A DNA stretch of 64,000 nt from contig JARGXX010000068.1 of the NCBI GenBank assembly GCA_030374765.1, positions 4,154,001-4,218,000 of the forward strand. The letters are read 5' to 3'. Every line of letters starts with the position of its first letter. Within the stretch, counting starts at the first letter, position 1. Shown in pieces: positions 32,840 to 42,752 of the stretch. The position numbers were made by a program, and so were the translations under genes. The notes beneath the pieces were generated by a model. That model worked only from the letters and a program-made list of their open reading frames with translations. It was not told the DNA's origin and ran no database searches. This DNA comes from Agarophyton chilense. Its lineage: Eukaryota > Rhodophyta > Florideophyceae > Gracilariales > Gracilariaceae.

Positions 32840-34276
32840 ATGCTTCTCGAGCGCCTACCGTACGACGTGCTGCTGCGCGTCGTGCACATGCTGTGCGCGC
32901 GCGCGCCACTCACCGACATGAACGCCGCGGCGTTGGCGCTGGCGCACGTCTCGCCGTACCTACGCCGCGCCGTAGCCGCCGCTCTCTCTCATTCACTCAC
33001 GCTGCGCTTCGAGAGCGACGCCCAGCGCTGGGCGCACGTACTGGCGCCGTCCTTGCAAACGCTCGAGTTGCTCACCTTCGGCTCCCCGCGCCACTTGCCG
33101 CACTTTAGCCGTCTATTGCAGGCGCCCAATCTCACGCGCGTGCGCATGCCGCTCTCCGCCCCGCTGCTCGATGCCGTGTGCGGCGCCGCCGTCTTGCGCT
33201 CCCTCTTTGTCACCTCCTTTTCTGTCACCGCTAGCGCCCCGTTCTTGCGCGCCGTTGCTGTGCTGCCTGCCTTGCGTGAGCTGCGTATCGACTCGCGCAC
33301 TGCTCATCTGTCTGACGTGCACGATGAGTTGGGCTTGTCTGCTGGCCGCACCCTGTGGCAACACCGTTTGTTGTGCGATGTTGCTAGCAGAGCGCCGCGT
33401 CTGCACACGCTGGATATCTTTGTCGATGACCTCACCGCGGAGCAGCTCGTTGACTCATTGCGCGCCTTCCCGGCATTGACGCACGTCGTGCTGCGCACCA
33501 CCTGTGCCATGTATTCTCTGCCCGTCCAGCTGGAGCCTGTGTTGTTGGCGATGCATACCGTCGCTCTGCACGGCTTTCGTCATGTTCCCTGTCTGGATGT
33601 TTCCGTCGGTCGTGCTGCACTGTCGCTTTCGGCGCGCTTGGTGGCTGCGTCCCACTTGCGTTTGTGTGCTTCCGTGCCCTACCCTGCTTTGCGTCAGCTT
33701 GATACCGTTGTGCTACGCGACGAGCCGTTGGTTCTGCCTCACTCTCTTACTCGCTTGGCATTGCTGTGGCACGATCCGCTCGTCCCCAAGATCAAGGTGC
33801 AGATTCTGCCCGCCCCGTTGTGTTTGCGCATATGCTCTCTGCCCAATCTGAAGCATTTGTTCCTGTATCACGTGCTCATCAGTGTTGAAAACTTGCAACA
33901 ACTGCTGCGTTCGCTGGCAACCAATCTTCACACGTTGAGCGTTCCAGTGGCACTGCAGGGCTGTGCACCTTCGCAGAGACTGCTGCAAGTATTCCAACTT
34001 TGTGCGCGCCACTGCACCGAGCTGAGAGAGTTGCAGGTGAGTGAGATGCGTTGTAGAAACTTTTCAAGCTGCGGACCGGCCGCTACGGCGTCGGTGCAGC
34101 CGCGGGTCTGGCCGGGCGGCGGTGCGGGTGAACCCGAGGGGGAGCAGCGCCTGGAAGAAGGGTTGAAGCAGTTGTGTCAGCGCGCGCCGTACCTGGATGA
34201 ACGACCGATGCGTAGCGTGATTCGAGCCATGATGGTCGATCAGCAAATATTTTGCCGTTCAGTGTACGCGTTGTAA
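32840..34276 (+). CDS. F-box/LRR-like protein
   Basis: 478 aa from ATG 32840. The frame is open upstream through the 22-bp repeat but has no earlier ATG. The N terminus MLLERLPYDVLLRVVHMLC resembles an F-box helix (LPxxLLxxI/VxxxL), followed by irregular leucine-rich repeats (APNLTRVRMPLSAPLLDAV; LPALRELRID; LPNLKHLFLYHVLISVENL). F-box/LRR proteins recruit substrates to SCF ubiquitin ligases; here the F-box is weak and the call rests mainly on overall pattern. Strong GC and Arg/Ala/Leu bias, more than its neighbours. The C-terminal ~70 residues are not repeat-like. Same strand as, and 383 bp after, the acyltransferase gene. Confidence 0.6.
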   Translation: MLLERLPYDVLLRVVHMLCARAPLTDMNAAALALAHVSPYLRRAVAAALSHSLTLRFESDAQRWAHVLAPSLQTLELLTFGSPRHLPHFSRLLQAPNLTRVRMPLSAPLLDAVCGAAVLRSLFVTSFSVTASAPFLRAVAVLPALRELRIDSRTAHLSDVHDELGLSAGRTLWQHRLLCDVASRAPRLHTLDIFVDDLTAEQLVDSLRAFPALTHVVLRTTCAMYSLPVQLEPVLLAMHTVALHGFRHVPCLDVSVGRAALSLSARLVAASHLRLCASVPYPALRQLDTVVLRDEPLVLPHSLTRLALLWHDPLVPKIKVQILPAPLCLRICSLPNLKHLFLYHVLISVENLQQLLRSLATNLHTLSVPVALQGCAPSQRLLQVFQLCARHCTELRELQVSEMRCRNFSSCGPAATASVQPRVWPGGGAGEPEGEQRLEEGLKQLCQRAPYLDERPMRSVIRAMMVDQQIFCRSVYAL

Positions 34277-34622
34277 ACAGGGCTGCCAGAGCTGCACTAT
34301 CTATAGTGTTGTCGTTGTACGTACATTATCTACACACAGCGGTGTGTGCCTTTACCGCGAGCAACGTGAAGTAGGAGGTTACAGAGAGCGACGACAACGG
34401 CCGACCTCGCGAGCACAATAACTACCAACGGGAACAAGCTACAATTATCTACAAAACGCATAGCAAACATCCAACACAATCTTCATCTACTGTCTATACA
34501 ACGCAAAAGCTACCACATAACAAATCGCCGCGTCACGAACGAATGGCGCTCGCATCACGCACGCGCGTCATGCACAGCACAACACAGCACAACATGTATT
34601 TGCTGCCGCCTTCATACTTTCC
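34277..34622. other. intergenic, convergent 3' flanks
   Basis: 346 bp between convergent genes. A/C-rich, with simple CACAAC/CAACAC-type composition near 34440-34600. No gene seen. Confidence 0.5.
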
Positions 34623-35552
34623 CTACCGGCGCGATCGAGCCCTTGCCGTCGAAGAAGGGGCCGATCGACGCGACGAATCCAAGCGCTCTTCTATCGCCGC
34701 GATGCGCACGCGAAGCGCCGTCTCCAATGCAGTCAACTCTATGTTTTGCTTCTTGACCATGGAGGCATCGGCAATACGCTGCGTGCGTGTCTTGGTGAGT
34801 CTGGAATAGGCAGCATCCCTCGCCTCCGATGTCTTTGTAGCCAAGTCGCGGCTGTTCGGTGTGTCTGACGCGTTGAGCTTGGCGATGCGGCGAATCAGTT
34901 CATGTTCTTTTTCGGCGGCGTACTTGTTTATTTCCTTCATCTTGGCACTTGCCTTAATACGCTGCGCTCCGATTTCACTCATGAGCTTGCGACACGCAAG
35001 CAGCTCCAAGAAATCAAGCTTGGCCGACGTGGACGATCCCACACAACGACCATAGTACCTCGCTCGTTGCATCTTGCGAGCTGCCACCAATAGTGGCATG
35101 GCGTTGGGATATTTTTCCGCCCAACCCTTGCAGTGCTCGGCGGTCACCTTCACGTCTTGGTCGTCGTACAAGAGCTGCATGGCCGGCACAAACTGCTCCC
35201 AACGACGTCTCTGAGCGGGCGACCCGGATATGGTGGACTTGAGACGACGCCAGTCAGCGCGGGGAAGATTTGTTTTGGGGTCCTTTCTCCACCCATAGAA
35301 CATGGACGACTCGCGGGATGTGAGCAATCGGTCGGAAGCCTCTGACAACGACACGGAGTCCTTCTCTGGTGAGTTTCCCATGGCGGTGGCGATGGAGTAG
35401 CGGCCGGCTATGAGGCCGGTGGCGTAGGCGGCCATGGAGGACCAGTCATCCGGAGAAGCGCGCGTCGAGGTAGGAAGAGTGAAGGTCTTGGAATGACGGT
35501 AGTCGATGGGAAGCGCGTCTACCATCTGGCTGTGGCGTACTTTGGACGGCAT
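34623..35552 (-). CDS. unrecognised protein with C-terminal coiled coil
   Basis: 309 aa from ATG 35552, intronless. No family recognised. The N-terminal half (~1-90) is Ser/Thr-rich. The middle has an aromatic block (MFYGWRKDPKTNLPRADWRR, ~84-103), a WEQFVPAMQLLYDDQDV stretch and repeated RKMQRARYYGR-like basic helices. From ~175 it is Lys/Arg/Glu/Ala-rich and heptad-like, probably a coiled coil. It ends in a Ser/Arg basic tail. Soluble, possibly nucleic-acid-binding; that is only a guess from charge. It is head to head with another coiled-coil gene at 36419. Confidence 0.6.
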   Translation of the reverse strand: MPSKVRHSQMVDALPIDYRHSKTFTLPTSTRASPDDWSSMAAYATGLIAGRYSIATAMGNSPEKDSVSLSEASDRLLTSRESSMFYGWRKDPKTNLPRADWRRLKSTISGSPAQRRRWEQFVPAMQLLYDDQDVKVTAEHCKGWAEKYPNAMPLLVAARKMQRARYYGRCVGSSTSAKLDFLELLACRKLMSEIGAQRIKASAKMKEINKYAAEKEHELIRRIAKLNASDTPNSRDLATKTSEARDAAYSRLTKTRTQRIADASMVKKQNIELTALETALRVRIAAIEERLDSSRRSAPSSTARARSRR

Positions 35553-36418
35553 GGTGAGTCAAGGACACAAAACACGTAAGGGATGGGGGAGCGAGAGGCG
35601 CGTTCACGCGAAGGAGGGGTTGGACGGAGTTTGGAAAATGGGCAGTGGGCACGAGGCGCGCAAGCAAGCCGGAAGACGCCGCTTTTGAGTGCGTTCGCAC
35701 GCCCCCTCTCCCGACTGCGCTCCGCACTCTGCCGCTCCAGCGCAACAAAGGCGGAGAGATGGTAATCGGTTATAACCTAGATTGCGCACACCTGCAAACT
35801 CGAGACCAGCTCGCGCTCGCCCGGCGATGCCTTTGGGGCGCATCCGCGAGCGCGGCGACTGGTGGCGGTTCATCGTCGTTCAGCGCACGCAGTGGAACAC
35901 ACGTGACATGTTTGTGTTCACATGACATACTGCCATGACGTGCACGCTGTGCACGCTGTGCACGCTGTGAATACTGTGCACGCTGTGAATACTGTGCACG
36001 CTGTGAAAACTGTGCACGCTGTGCACGCTGTGCAAACTGTGCAAACTGCGAAAGCTGTGGTACGATGCACGTTGCCACGTGTGAGCAGAATGCATATAAT
36101 CAGCCGCGCATGAGCACACAGGTTGCGCCCCGCAAGAGCGCTGCGTGTGACAAGCGTAATGTAACCAGAGGCGATTTCGTGTCGACTCGGCGCGTGCATT
36201 GCGCTCGTGCCAATTGCAGCCGGCCTGTTGTTGCTGAGTGGCTATCCACGAGTCGCTTTTAAAGCTGCGCGCTGCTCTAACCGGGACAGTCTCACCGCGT
36301 CGCCTCGCGTGTGCGCTCTGTGCTTGGTCGTTGTGTTTGCGACGGTCCGTGTTGCGCTTCACTGTTCAGCGTTTTGTGCTTTGTGCTTTGCGTTTCGGAG
36401 ACATTTTGCTCTTCAGAC
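35553..36418. promoter_or_regulatory. shared upstream region with minisatellite
   Basis: 866 bp between divergent ATGs 35552 and 36419. It holds a pyrimidine/GC-rich part near 35700, the 9-bp minisatellite, and a TATA-like AATGCATATAATC at about 36089-36101. Both promoters are expected here. Function is inferred. Confidence 0.45.
35937..36060. repeat. 9-bp tandem repeat array
   Basis: About 14 head-to-tail 9-bp units, mainly GTGCACGCT with variants GTGAATACT, GTGAAAACT and GTGCAAACT. Many units contain the palindrome GTGCAC. The 9-bp period keeps all frames open, giving spurious His-Ala-Val or Ala-Cys-Thr repeat ORFs on both strands. It lies midway between two divergent genes. Confidence 0.88.
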
Positions 36419-37294
36419 ATGACTTCTTCGGCCAAAACCGCGAGAGCGAGACGTGCGAAACAGGCGCAACAACAACAGCGCGCAGCCGCTGAGGCCGATG
36501 CTTCCTCTGGCCACGCTTCCTCCTTGGAGGATAGCTTGCGCGCCCTCAACGCCAAGCTCATTGCCAGGTTGAGGGCCTCTGAGGCTGTGGCCTCCGATGC
36601 CGTCGCAGCGAGGACCGTTGCCCACAAGGCTTTGCAAACGGCCCAAAGGGGCAGAAAGTCCATCGACGGCTCGTTGGAACAATTGACCGCGGAAAAAGAC
36701 GCCTTGGCACTTGAACGCGATCAATGGAAGACCAATTGTCAACAGTTGCAAGGAGCTGTTGATGAGCTGACCCAACGCGTCTCCAACGTGGGCGACGAAC
36801 TGCAGCGCGTGAGAAATGAGTGTGACAGACTGAAGAACGTTGAAGTGGCTGTCGGTGCAAGGTGCGCAACGCTGGAGAAGCAGCTTGTGGAAGGAAAGGA
36901 AAAGTTGGAGGCGGAACGAATCGTCATCAGTTCCCTGGAGCGTCAGTTGGAAGAGCATGTCACTGCAGACGAAAAGAGAGGGGCCAACATGTCGCCTCAA
37001 AGCTATTCCAGCATTGATACCGGCGACACGCTCAGAAGCGACACTTGTGTCAGTGGTGGCGGCATACACGCTCCCATTCGAGTGCATCATGAATGTGATA
37101 GCGCGGCGGCCGATGAGCATGCCACAATGCTTGTGGAAACAACAAAGAGCGCTACTACCACGCGCGCACATCCGATAGTCAAGTTTTTCGAGGGGATTTG
37201 GATGTGGGGCGCTGACCTCGTCGCCAAGTTGCTCTCTTGGCTTGGTGGTGCACGGGGGAGAGAGAGAGAGGCAGTGCCCCTTCTTGGCGTGTAA
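36419..37294 (+). CDS. unrecognised coiled-coil protein with hydrophobic C-terminal segment
   Basis: 291 aa from ATG 36419 (no ATG earlier in the open frame). Residues 1-30 are Ala/Arg/Gln-rich. Residues ~36-190 form a long coiled coil (LEQLTAEKDALALERDQW; LQRVRNECDRL; LEKQLVEGKEKLEAERIV). A Ser/Thr/His linker follows (~195-250). Near the C terminus, IVKFFEGIWMWGADLVAKLL (~253-272) is a Trp-rich amphipathic or membrane-seeking helix. This suggests a tail-anchored or membrane-associated tether, but no family is recognised. A 335-codon minus-strand ORF over the same DNA is its shadow. Confidence 0.62.
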   Translation: MTSSAKTARARRAKQAQQQQRAAAEADASSGHASSLEDSLRALNAKLIARLRASEAVASDAVAARTVAHKALQTAQRGRKSIDGSLEQLTAEKDALALERDQWKTNCQQLQGAVDELTQRVSNVGDELQRVRNECDRLKNVEVAVGARCATLEKQLVEGKEKLEAERIVISSLERQLEEHVTADEKRGANMSPQSYSSIDTGDTLRSDTCVSGGGIHAPIRVHHECDSAAADEHATMLVETTKSATTTRAHPIVKFFEGIWMWGADLVAKLLSWLGGARGREREAVPLLGV

Positions 37295-37516
37295 CATGTC
37301 TCGGGTCTGTGTAAGTTTATTTGTACGTTCTTGGTCGGATATTCTGGGGAGCCAAATCTTGTCAGATAGAGTAGCGACGCGAAGAGTCTGGGATGGAGCT
37401 AAACATGCGTTGATCCGCATCCCCGTGTTTGTTTGTGTGGCGCGCCTTGATATCGAACTGATGCAGCGTGCGAGAGATTACCTCGTGATTCAGTGTGCGC
37501 ACCATCGTACCGCTTT

Positions 37517-37747
37517 ATGGACGACTTCACAAACTACTGTGATGCTCTGCTTCGTGGGGAACAGGAACAGCTCCTGCCACGCGATTTTTTTTTGGCGTGC
37601 GCACGTGTGAGTGGCCAATGGCGTGCATCATTAGCCAGTCGCCCCCAGTCGCAGCCAGTCGTGCCAGTCGCGCCACATTATGATAATCGTGATGATGCAC
37701 TTATCGTAGAACTTGGCGACGCTTGTGACAACAGTTCTACCTTCTAG
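37517..37747 (+). CDS. hypothetical small ORF, possibly an exon
   Basis: 76 codons from ATG 37517 (MDDFTNYCDALLRGEQEQLL...). Composition is protein-like. It is preceded by a pyrimidine/CAG acceptor-like site near 37490, so it may be the last exon of a spliced transcript. It contains a CAGTCG-type short repeat at 37630-37670. No domain recognised; weak call. Confidence 0.25.
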   Translation: MDDFTNYCDALLRGEQEQLLPRDFFLACARVSGQWRASLASRPQSQPVVPVAPHYDNRDDALIVELGDACDNSSTF

Positions 37748-38926
37748 ACACCATTCAGTTAACACAGGCCTTGTTCTCTCCCCGCAATGTTATCGCCGAT
37801 GGCCATGGGTAGTTGTGAGCAATCCGTACCTTGCTGATGTACGTACGTGTGTGTATGTTCTACGTTGGAAGTATTAAGGCGGGCCCTTTCAATACAGTAC
37901 GATCAAGGCCGCTCTCTGATACTCATTTTCTTCAGGATGCCTCTTCTTTCGCTCGCTGTTGAATATCTCCCGTTGCGCACGTGAGACCCAGGTTTGATTG
38001 CGAATGAGTTCTGTTGATCGTCGTTCTCTTTATTCCTTAACTGCCCTTTATTTCGATGCAATGTTTCGGGCTTACTCTTTTAAAATGAAATGAAGAAAAT
38101 GTAGTCAGTGTCTTGCGTTGCTCGTTCTGCCCGTCTCGAGGCTTGGGTTTTTGGTATGGCCCACTGTGAAGCGCACTTTGATTGATGCTATCCGTGAGTG
38201 TCGAAATCCACCACCTATGAAAAACGTGTGGTGCCCGCATCACCGCTCTTGTTTTCCGTGTGCTTTACGTCTGAGCATCATTACGAGGTACGCAACTGGC
38301 GTACTCCTTTGAAACCATCGTTGTCGTCAATCGTTTAGAAGGATTAGTTGTCGGAATCACTCAGCCCTTTATTTGAAGTAAGGCGACTTCGCCGACTTTC
38401 TACTTAGTCCTACTTGGTTTATGTCAGCTCCGTGCTTAGCATTAGCTCATACTAGTTTTTTAATTTTCGTTTTGTCACTCGGATGTCGAGAGAGCTTTTT
38501 CTTTGATTCCTCTACCCGTCGTCGTTTTGTCATTTAGCATCACAGATGAATCTAAAAACTCTTGTCTTAAGTGACTGTACCAGCAAGATGGTCTTCGGCC
38601 ATCAACGGCGCTGCGCGCCGCGGCCGAAAACAATTGATGTAAAGCTTTGAAAGGAAGTGTTTTTGAAACGCAACGCACGATTTATTTGTCTAATTTCCTT
38701 CCACAAACTGTACTGCCTCATACAAAACCTGGATTATCACACTCACAGATATACGATAAAAGAAAGCTTTTTCATGACGGTGTCTTCGATTCTGTGTGAG
38801 AGTAAGACATCTTCGCACTTTTTCTGCAACAAAACTTTTCTGTTTCTCTCGGGGGGTCGATGAGGAAAATCCCTCTTTACGAATCGCTTTAAATGACCCA
38901 TTTGAAGGGGTCGTGTCAGTCCTCTC
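37748..38926. other. host-to-transposon transition, no gene
   Basis: 1.2 kb with falling GC content and only short ORFs. No RNA gene or repeat recognised. It marks the end of the host gene island. Confidence 0.5.
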
Positions 38927-38945
38927 CTAGTGTCTATACGACCAC

Positions 38946-38963
38946 TGGCCTCATATGAGACCA
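38946..38963. repeat. palindromic subterminal repeat, left end
   Basis: TGGCCTCATATGAGACCA, one mismatch from the perfect 18-bp palindrome found at the right end. Confidence 0.75.
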
Positions 38964-39145
38964 AAATTACAACATCGATAATTTTTGTAAACTTTGTCAA
39001 TTTCCTTAAATTTTTGTGCCTAGACGCTGTCAACACTCTCTTCTTCTCTGGCGTCAACCTCAAAGATCACGAACGATCGTCCACAACCTGTAAACACATC
39101 ATCTTTACTTCATTCTTTCATAATTTATCAAATATATCATCATCT

Positions 39146-41260
39146 ATGAATCCCCGTCGTGTAGTGATAAGCAGAGTACATACCCGCGCACGTCTCACCA
39201 CATCAGAGAGCGACTGTAAACGCTTCTTTGGTACGCAATGGAAAACGAAACTATTGAGCGGAATTGTTACAAAAGTGGACGTTGTTGTCAAAAATAATCG
39301 AAGACGCACTTTTGTCAGGATACACTTGGAGCTACCTGGTCGCGAGAAAATATGCACTCTCAAACTTTGCAATGTAAAAGTCGAAGATCATATCACGGTT
39401 CAGTAAACTGCTCAAGAAGCCATCAATTCTAACGAGGAGATAAAGGGTTATGCTATTACTAATAAAGTTTCAAACAATGAAGAGCAAAATAATGTCACGG
39501 ATGGCGATAACAGTCACACAATGAATCCGTCGAGTCCTTCTACTGTGATAAACAGTGACAAAAAAGACAGCTTTGCGGAAGTTCATTCAACGAAATGGAC
39601 AACTGAAAATGTATCCTTGACTCTAAATGTTCCATTGCAAATGCATCAATGAAAAGACACGGGACCTGTTGGAGATTTTATCTTCGTCATTCATGCACCT
39701 TCGGGACTCTCTCCATACGATTTCTTCATGTGGATGTTTCCTGTAGCTCATTTGGAAAAATTAGCTCGATCTACCAACTCTCGGCTGGAAGAAGAAGGCT
39801 TAAAGCAGACTACAGGAGGTGAAATTTTGAATTTTTTCGGTTTGATGGTGTTAATGACACGCTTCAATTTGTCAAATAGAAGATCGCTTTGGTCTAAAGA
39901 CACGTTTTCTAAATATATCGAATCTCCGCAGCTCGGAAAGGTCATTTCACGAAATCGGTTTGAACATGTAAGGCAATTCATCGTTTTTCGTGGCTCTGAA
40001 AACGATCAAAAATCTGAAGAATGCAGGTGTTCATGCGTTTCTGAGTTTGTGAAAGCTATAAATGACCATCGGAAAGCGTTAGTAACTCCGTCACATAGTT
40101 TGTGCGTGGACGAAAGTATGTCACGTTGGTATGGACTTGGAGGGAACTGGATTGAAATCGGACTTCCACACTACACTGCTCTTGATAGGAAACCTGAAAA
40201 TGGTTCTGAATTAAAGACAGTTTGTTGTGGAAGGAGTGGAATTATTCTCAAAATAGAAATCACGATGGGAGCTACGCAGCCAGATTTACAGCCTTTTGAA
40301 TCATAACATGCACATGAAACAGCTGTTTTAATGAGATTCGTTGAAAACTGGTTCGCAACTGATCGAATCGTTTGTGCCGATTCATCTTTTTCATCTGTTG
40401 AAACTGCTGAAGAACTTTTAAAAAGAGGAATGCGATTTATTGGGGTCGTAAAAACAGCCACCGGAAGGTTTCGTATGAAACATCTTTCCGAACTTTCGAT
40501 GACGGCACGAGACCAGCACGTGTCAATGGTTTCGAAACTGCCTGAATTGGATCGAAAGATGATGTCTGTGCTCTGGGTAGACCGCGAGAGGAGATATTTC
40601 ATCAGCACTTGTAGCAGTACCCAACCAGAAACTCCCATTTCTCGTGAAAGATGGAGGACAGCTGATGAAATAATAAAGAAAATTCCACTTTTCATTGCTA
40701 TTCCAGAGGTTTGCGAGGAGTACTATTCTTGTTTTTCAAGAATTTATGGTCATATTAGGTCACGTCAAGATGATCTGGATATGGAAAAGAAGCTTGAAGT
40801 GAAAGAATGGTCTTTTAGAGTGAGTACTTCTTTGCTTGCAATGTGCGTGGTTGATGCTTGGATTCTTTACAAGGGTGCATTCGGAAACACATTGAATCTT
40901 AAATGGCGTAATTTCTATTCTAATCTCGCAGACGGAATAATAGATAACAACTGGGATGCTATTCGAACTATGAAAAGAAAATGCAAGGAGGAAGATGAAA
41001 TAGAAAACCCATATATGGCTGGTACCGGCATTAATTTAATAGAAACTAATCAAAAAAGAAGGAAATTGGATGGTTCTTTGACGTCTCAAACATATCAAGG
41101 ACGATGCAAAGTCTGCAAAACCACTTACAAATCCAAATTTGTTTGTTCATAATGCAAAAAGTACAATGAGATGGATGTTTATATACGTCAGGGTGGAACC
41201 GGTCGGGAGTATTTTATAGATCATTTTCGTGACATTCATCACATTTCGAGCAATCTCTAG
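39146..41260 (+). pseudogene. piggyBac-like transposase, four in-frame stops
   Basis: One reading frame runs from ATG 39146 to TAG 41258-41260 (about 704 codons) with stops TAA 39404, TGA 39650, TAA 40303 and TAA 41150 but no frameshift. The N terminus has a small beta-rich module (RFFGTQWKTKLLSGIVTKVD ... RRRTFVRIHLELPG). The DDE_Tnp_1_7-type core follows: FFGLMVLM, LCVDESMSRWYG (first Asp), VCADSSFSSVETAEELLKRG (second Asp), VLWVDRERRYFIST (third Asp) and VVDAWILYK. The C terminus is a Cys-rich zinc ribbon (CKVC ... CS-stop-CKKY), cut by the last stop. Family identity is firm; activity is not expected unless the stops are read through. Confidence 0.85.
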
Positions 41261-41744
41261 TCAACAACATTGACGGTCGTGTGTTAACATGCGTTTTTAA
41301 GGCTTTTTAGAGGCATTTGTTAAAAATATAAAGCAAAAGTTCAAATTACCTTAAGCCCCCTACTAATTCAATCCGCGTCATTCAAATTGCTAGATATATT
41401 ATGGTCTCTGACAAAACAATCCCTTTAGCAGATGTCACCTTATTCTGTCTGCTGTTCAAGTGGACGCAAATGCGTTCTTAGACCATAATAATTTTTAGAA
41501 TTAGTCGAGCTCCCGTAGGAGTTTTCGAGTTACACTGTACTCAGCGAGGTTTGAACTCTGTTTTTATCAGTCTCCGAGCGGTCGTGAAACCACTGAGCTG
41601 CTATTACTGAAGACAACTGTCTAAGGAATGTACTTTAAAGCAGGAGGAACATGGTTAGAAAATTAGTTTTTTACTTAGAAAAAAGAATACGCCGCTGCAG
41701 TAAGGAAACCAGCTATTTTTACTAATTTTTTTCGAAAATAGAAC

Positions 41745-41783
41745 TGGCCTCATATGAGGCCAAGCTGGCTTCATGTGAGGCCA
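41745..41783. repeat. palindromic subterminal repeats, right end
   Basis: A perfect 18-bp palindrome TGGCCTCATATGAGGCCA (41745-41762) is followed by a degenerate copy TGGCTTCATGTGAGGCCA (41766-41783). Likely transposase binding sites. Confidence 0.75.
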
Positions 41784-41807
41784 ATCCGCCGGGCGTGTAG
41801 ACACTAG

Positions 41808-42688
41808 CTTACTACTAGATTTAAATTAAAGCTATCGGGCCGCGTTTGTACTGTCCGCTCTTAAATTGACTCGAGAGTCGAATCGAAAAAGGTACGCGAA
41901 TGCAAGGCAGAAGTGCAGATTATTTGCTTCTGTCAAATGCACTCTATTCTACTCTTCCAAACGTACCCAAATAGTATTCAAAACCAAAAGCATTCAATTC
42001 AGCCATGAATTGAATGTGGTCATGGCTGATAAATGGTGCTTACGTGCTCCGTGAGAATTCATGCTCCGTACATAACTGTAACCAATGGAGTGCCAATGAA
42101 ACTGTCTCATTTTCACTACCAAAAACCTAAAATATATTTGTCCTTGGGGAAAAAACTTGGTTCTAAAGTCGATTACCATTTTCTTCAATATTTGTCTTTA
42201 AGAATTTTGAACTGTAGGTTCGATTGCCAATTGGGGCAGAAACTGCCCATGCTTTGATTAAAGGTTGGAAAATGTAAAAATAGAATCTAATTCTTGTTGT
42301 ACAAAGCTTTTTCATGTACTCCCAGTTTTGTTGAACTCAAAAAGGTGTAGTACTCTACTATAGATTTCAACTACAATAAAAAGCTTTTCTTTTCAAACTA
42401 TGTAGATAAAATACGTTTGTGAGGTCTATATCACGAACCTCAATTTTTTTGTTGCGATTATTGTTGAGAAACGTCCGTTAGAGCTTTGTTATAGAAAATC
42501 TTCGGCCCGTAGTGCTTTAATTTTGGATAACCTTTCGTTTGGATCACGAATCGGAACGATCATAGTTGCCGGTTTGAGCAGATGGAGTCTGTCGTAAAAC
42601 GTTCTAAATGTCTTTTAGTTGTATTCATCGACATTTTGGTTCATTGTATGCACAATAAAGATGCAAAGTTCAACGTTTTTGTGAAGTA
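41808..42688. other. AT-rich spacer, no gene
   Basis: Only short ORFs. No domains, repeats or RNA genes recognised. Confidence 0.5.
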
Positions 42689-42752
42689 GCAACGATTAAG
42701 GTTGAGTATTATAAGCCGCCAAAACCTGAAGTATCTTAAAGACGCCACGTAA
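42689..42752. repeat. short remnant related to the gypsy LTR start
   Basis: AACGATTAAGGTT onward aligns for about 60 bp, at roughly 75% identity by eye, with 61133-61200 at the start of the second gypsy copy's LTR. Shared words include GTATCTTA and CACGT/ACGTGG. Similarity stops after that, so this is a fragment. Confidence 0.5.

Larger units (their letters stand above)
38927..41807 (+). mobile_element. piggyBac-type DNA transposon, inactive
   Basis: About 2.9 kb bounded by short inverted repeats: CTAGTGTCTATACG at 38927-38940 and its inverted counterpart (CGTGTAGACACTAG) at 41794-41807. Just inside each end are 18-bp palindromic motifs. A broken piggyBac-family transposase lies between. I could not find the TTAA target duplication typical of piggyBac next to these repeats, so the true ends may be slightly different. 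Confidence 0.7.

Noticed and set aside
35937..36060. CRISPR-like array
   Set aside because: Units are 9 bp, directly adjacent and without spacers. This is a minisatellite in a eukaryotic genome.
36413..37420. 335-codon minus-strand ORF
   Set aside because: It lies antisense to the 291-aa coiled-coil gene, has no domain, and its composition is explained by the opposite strand.
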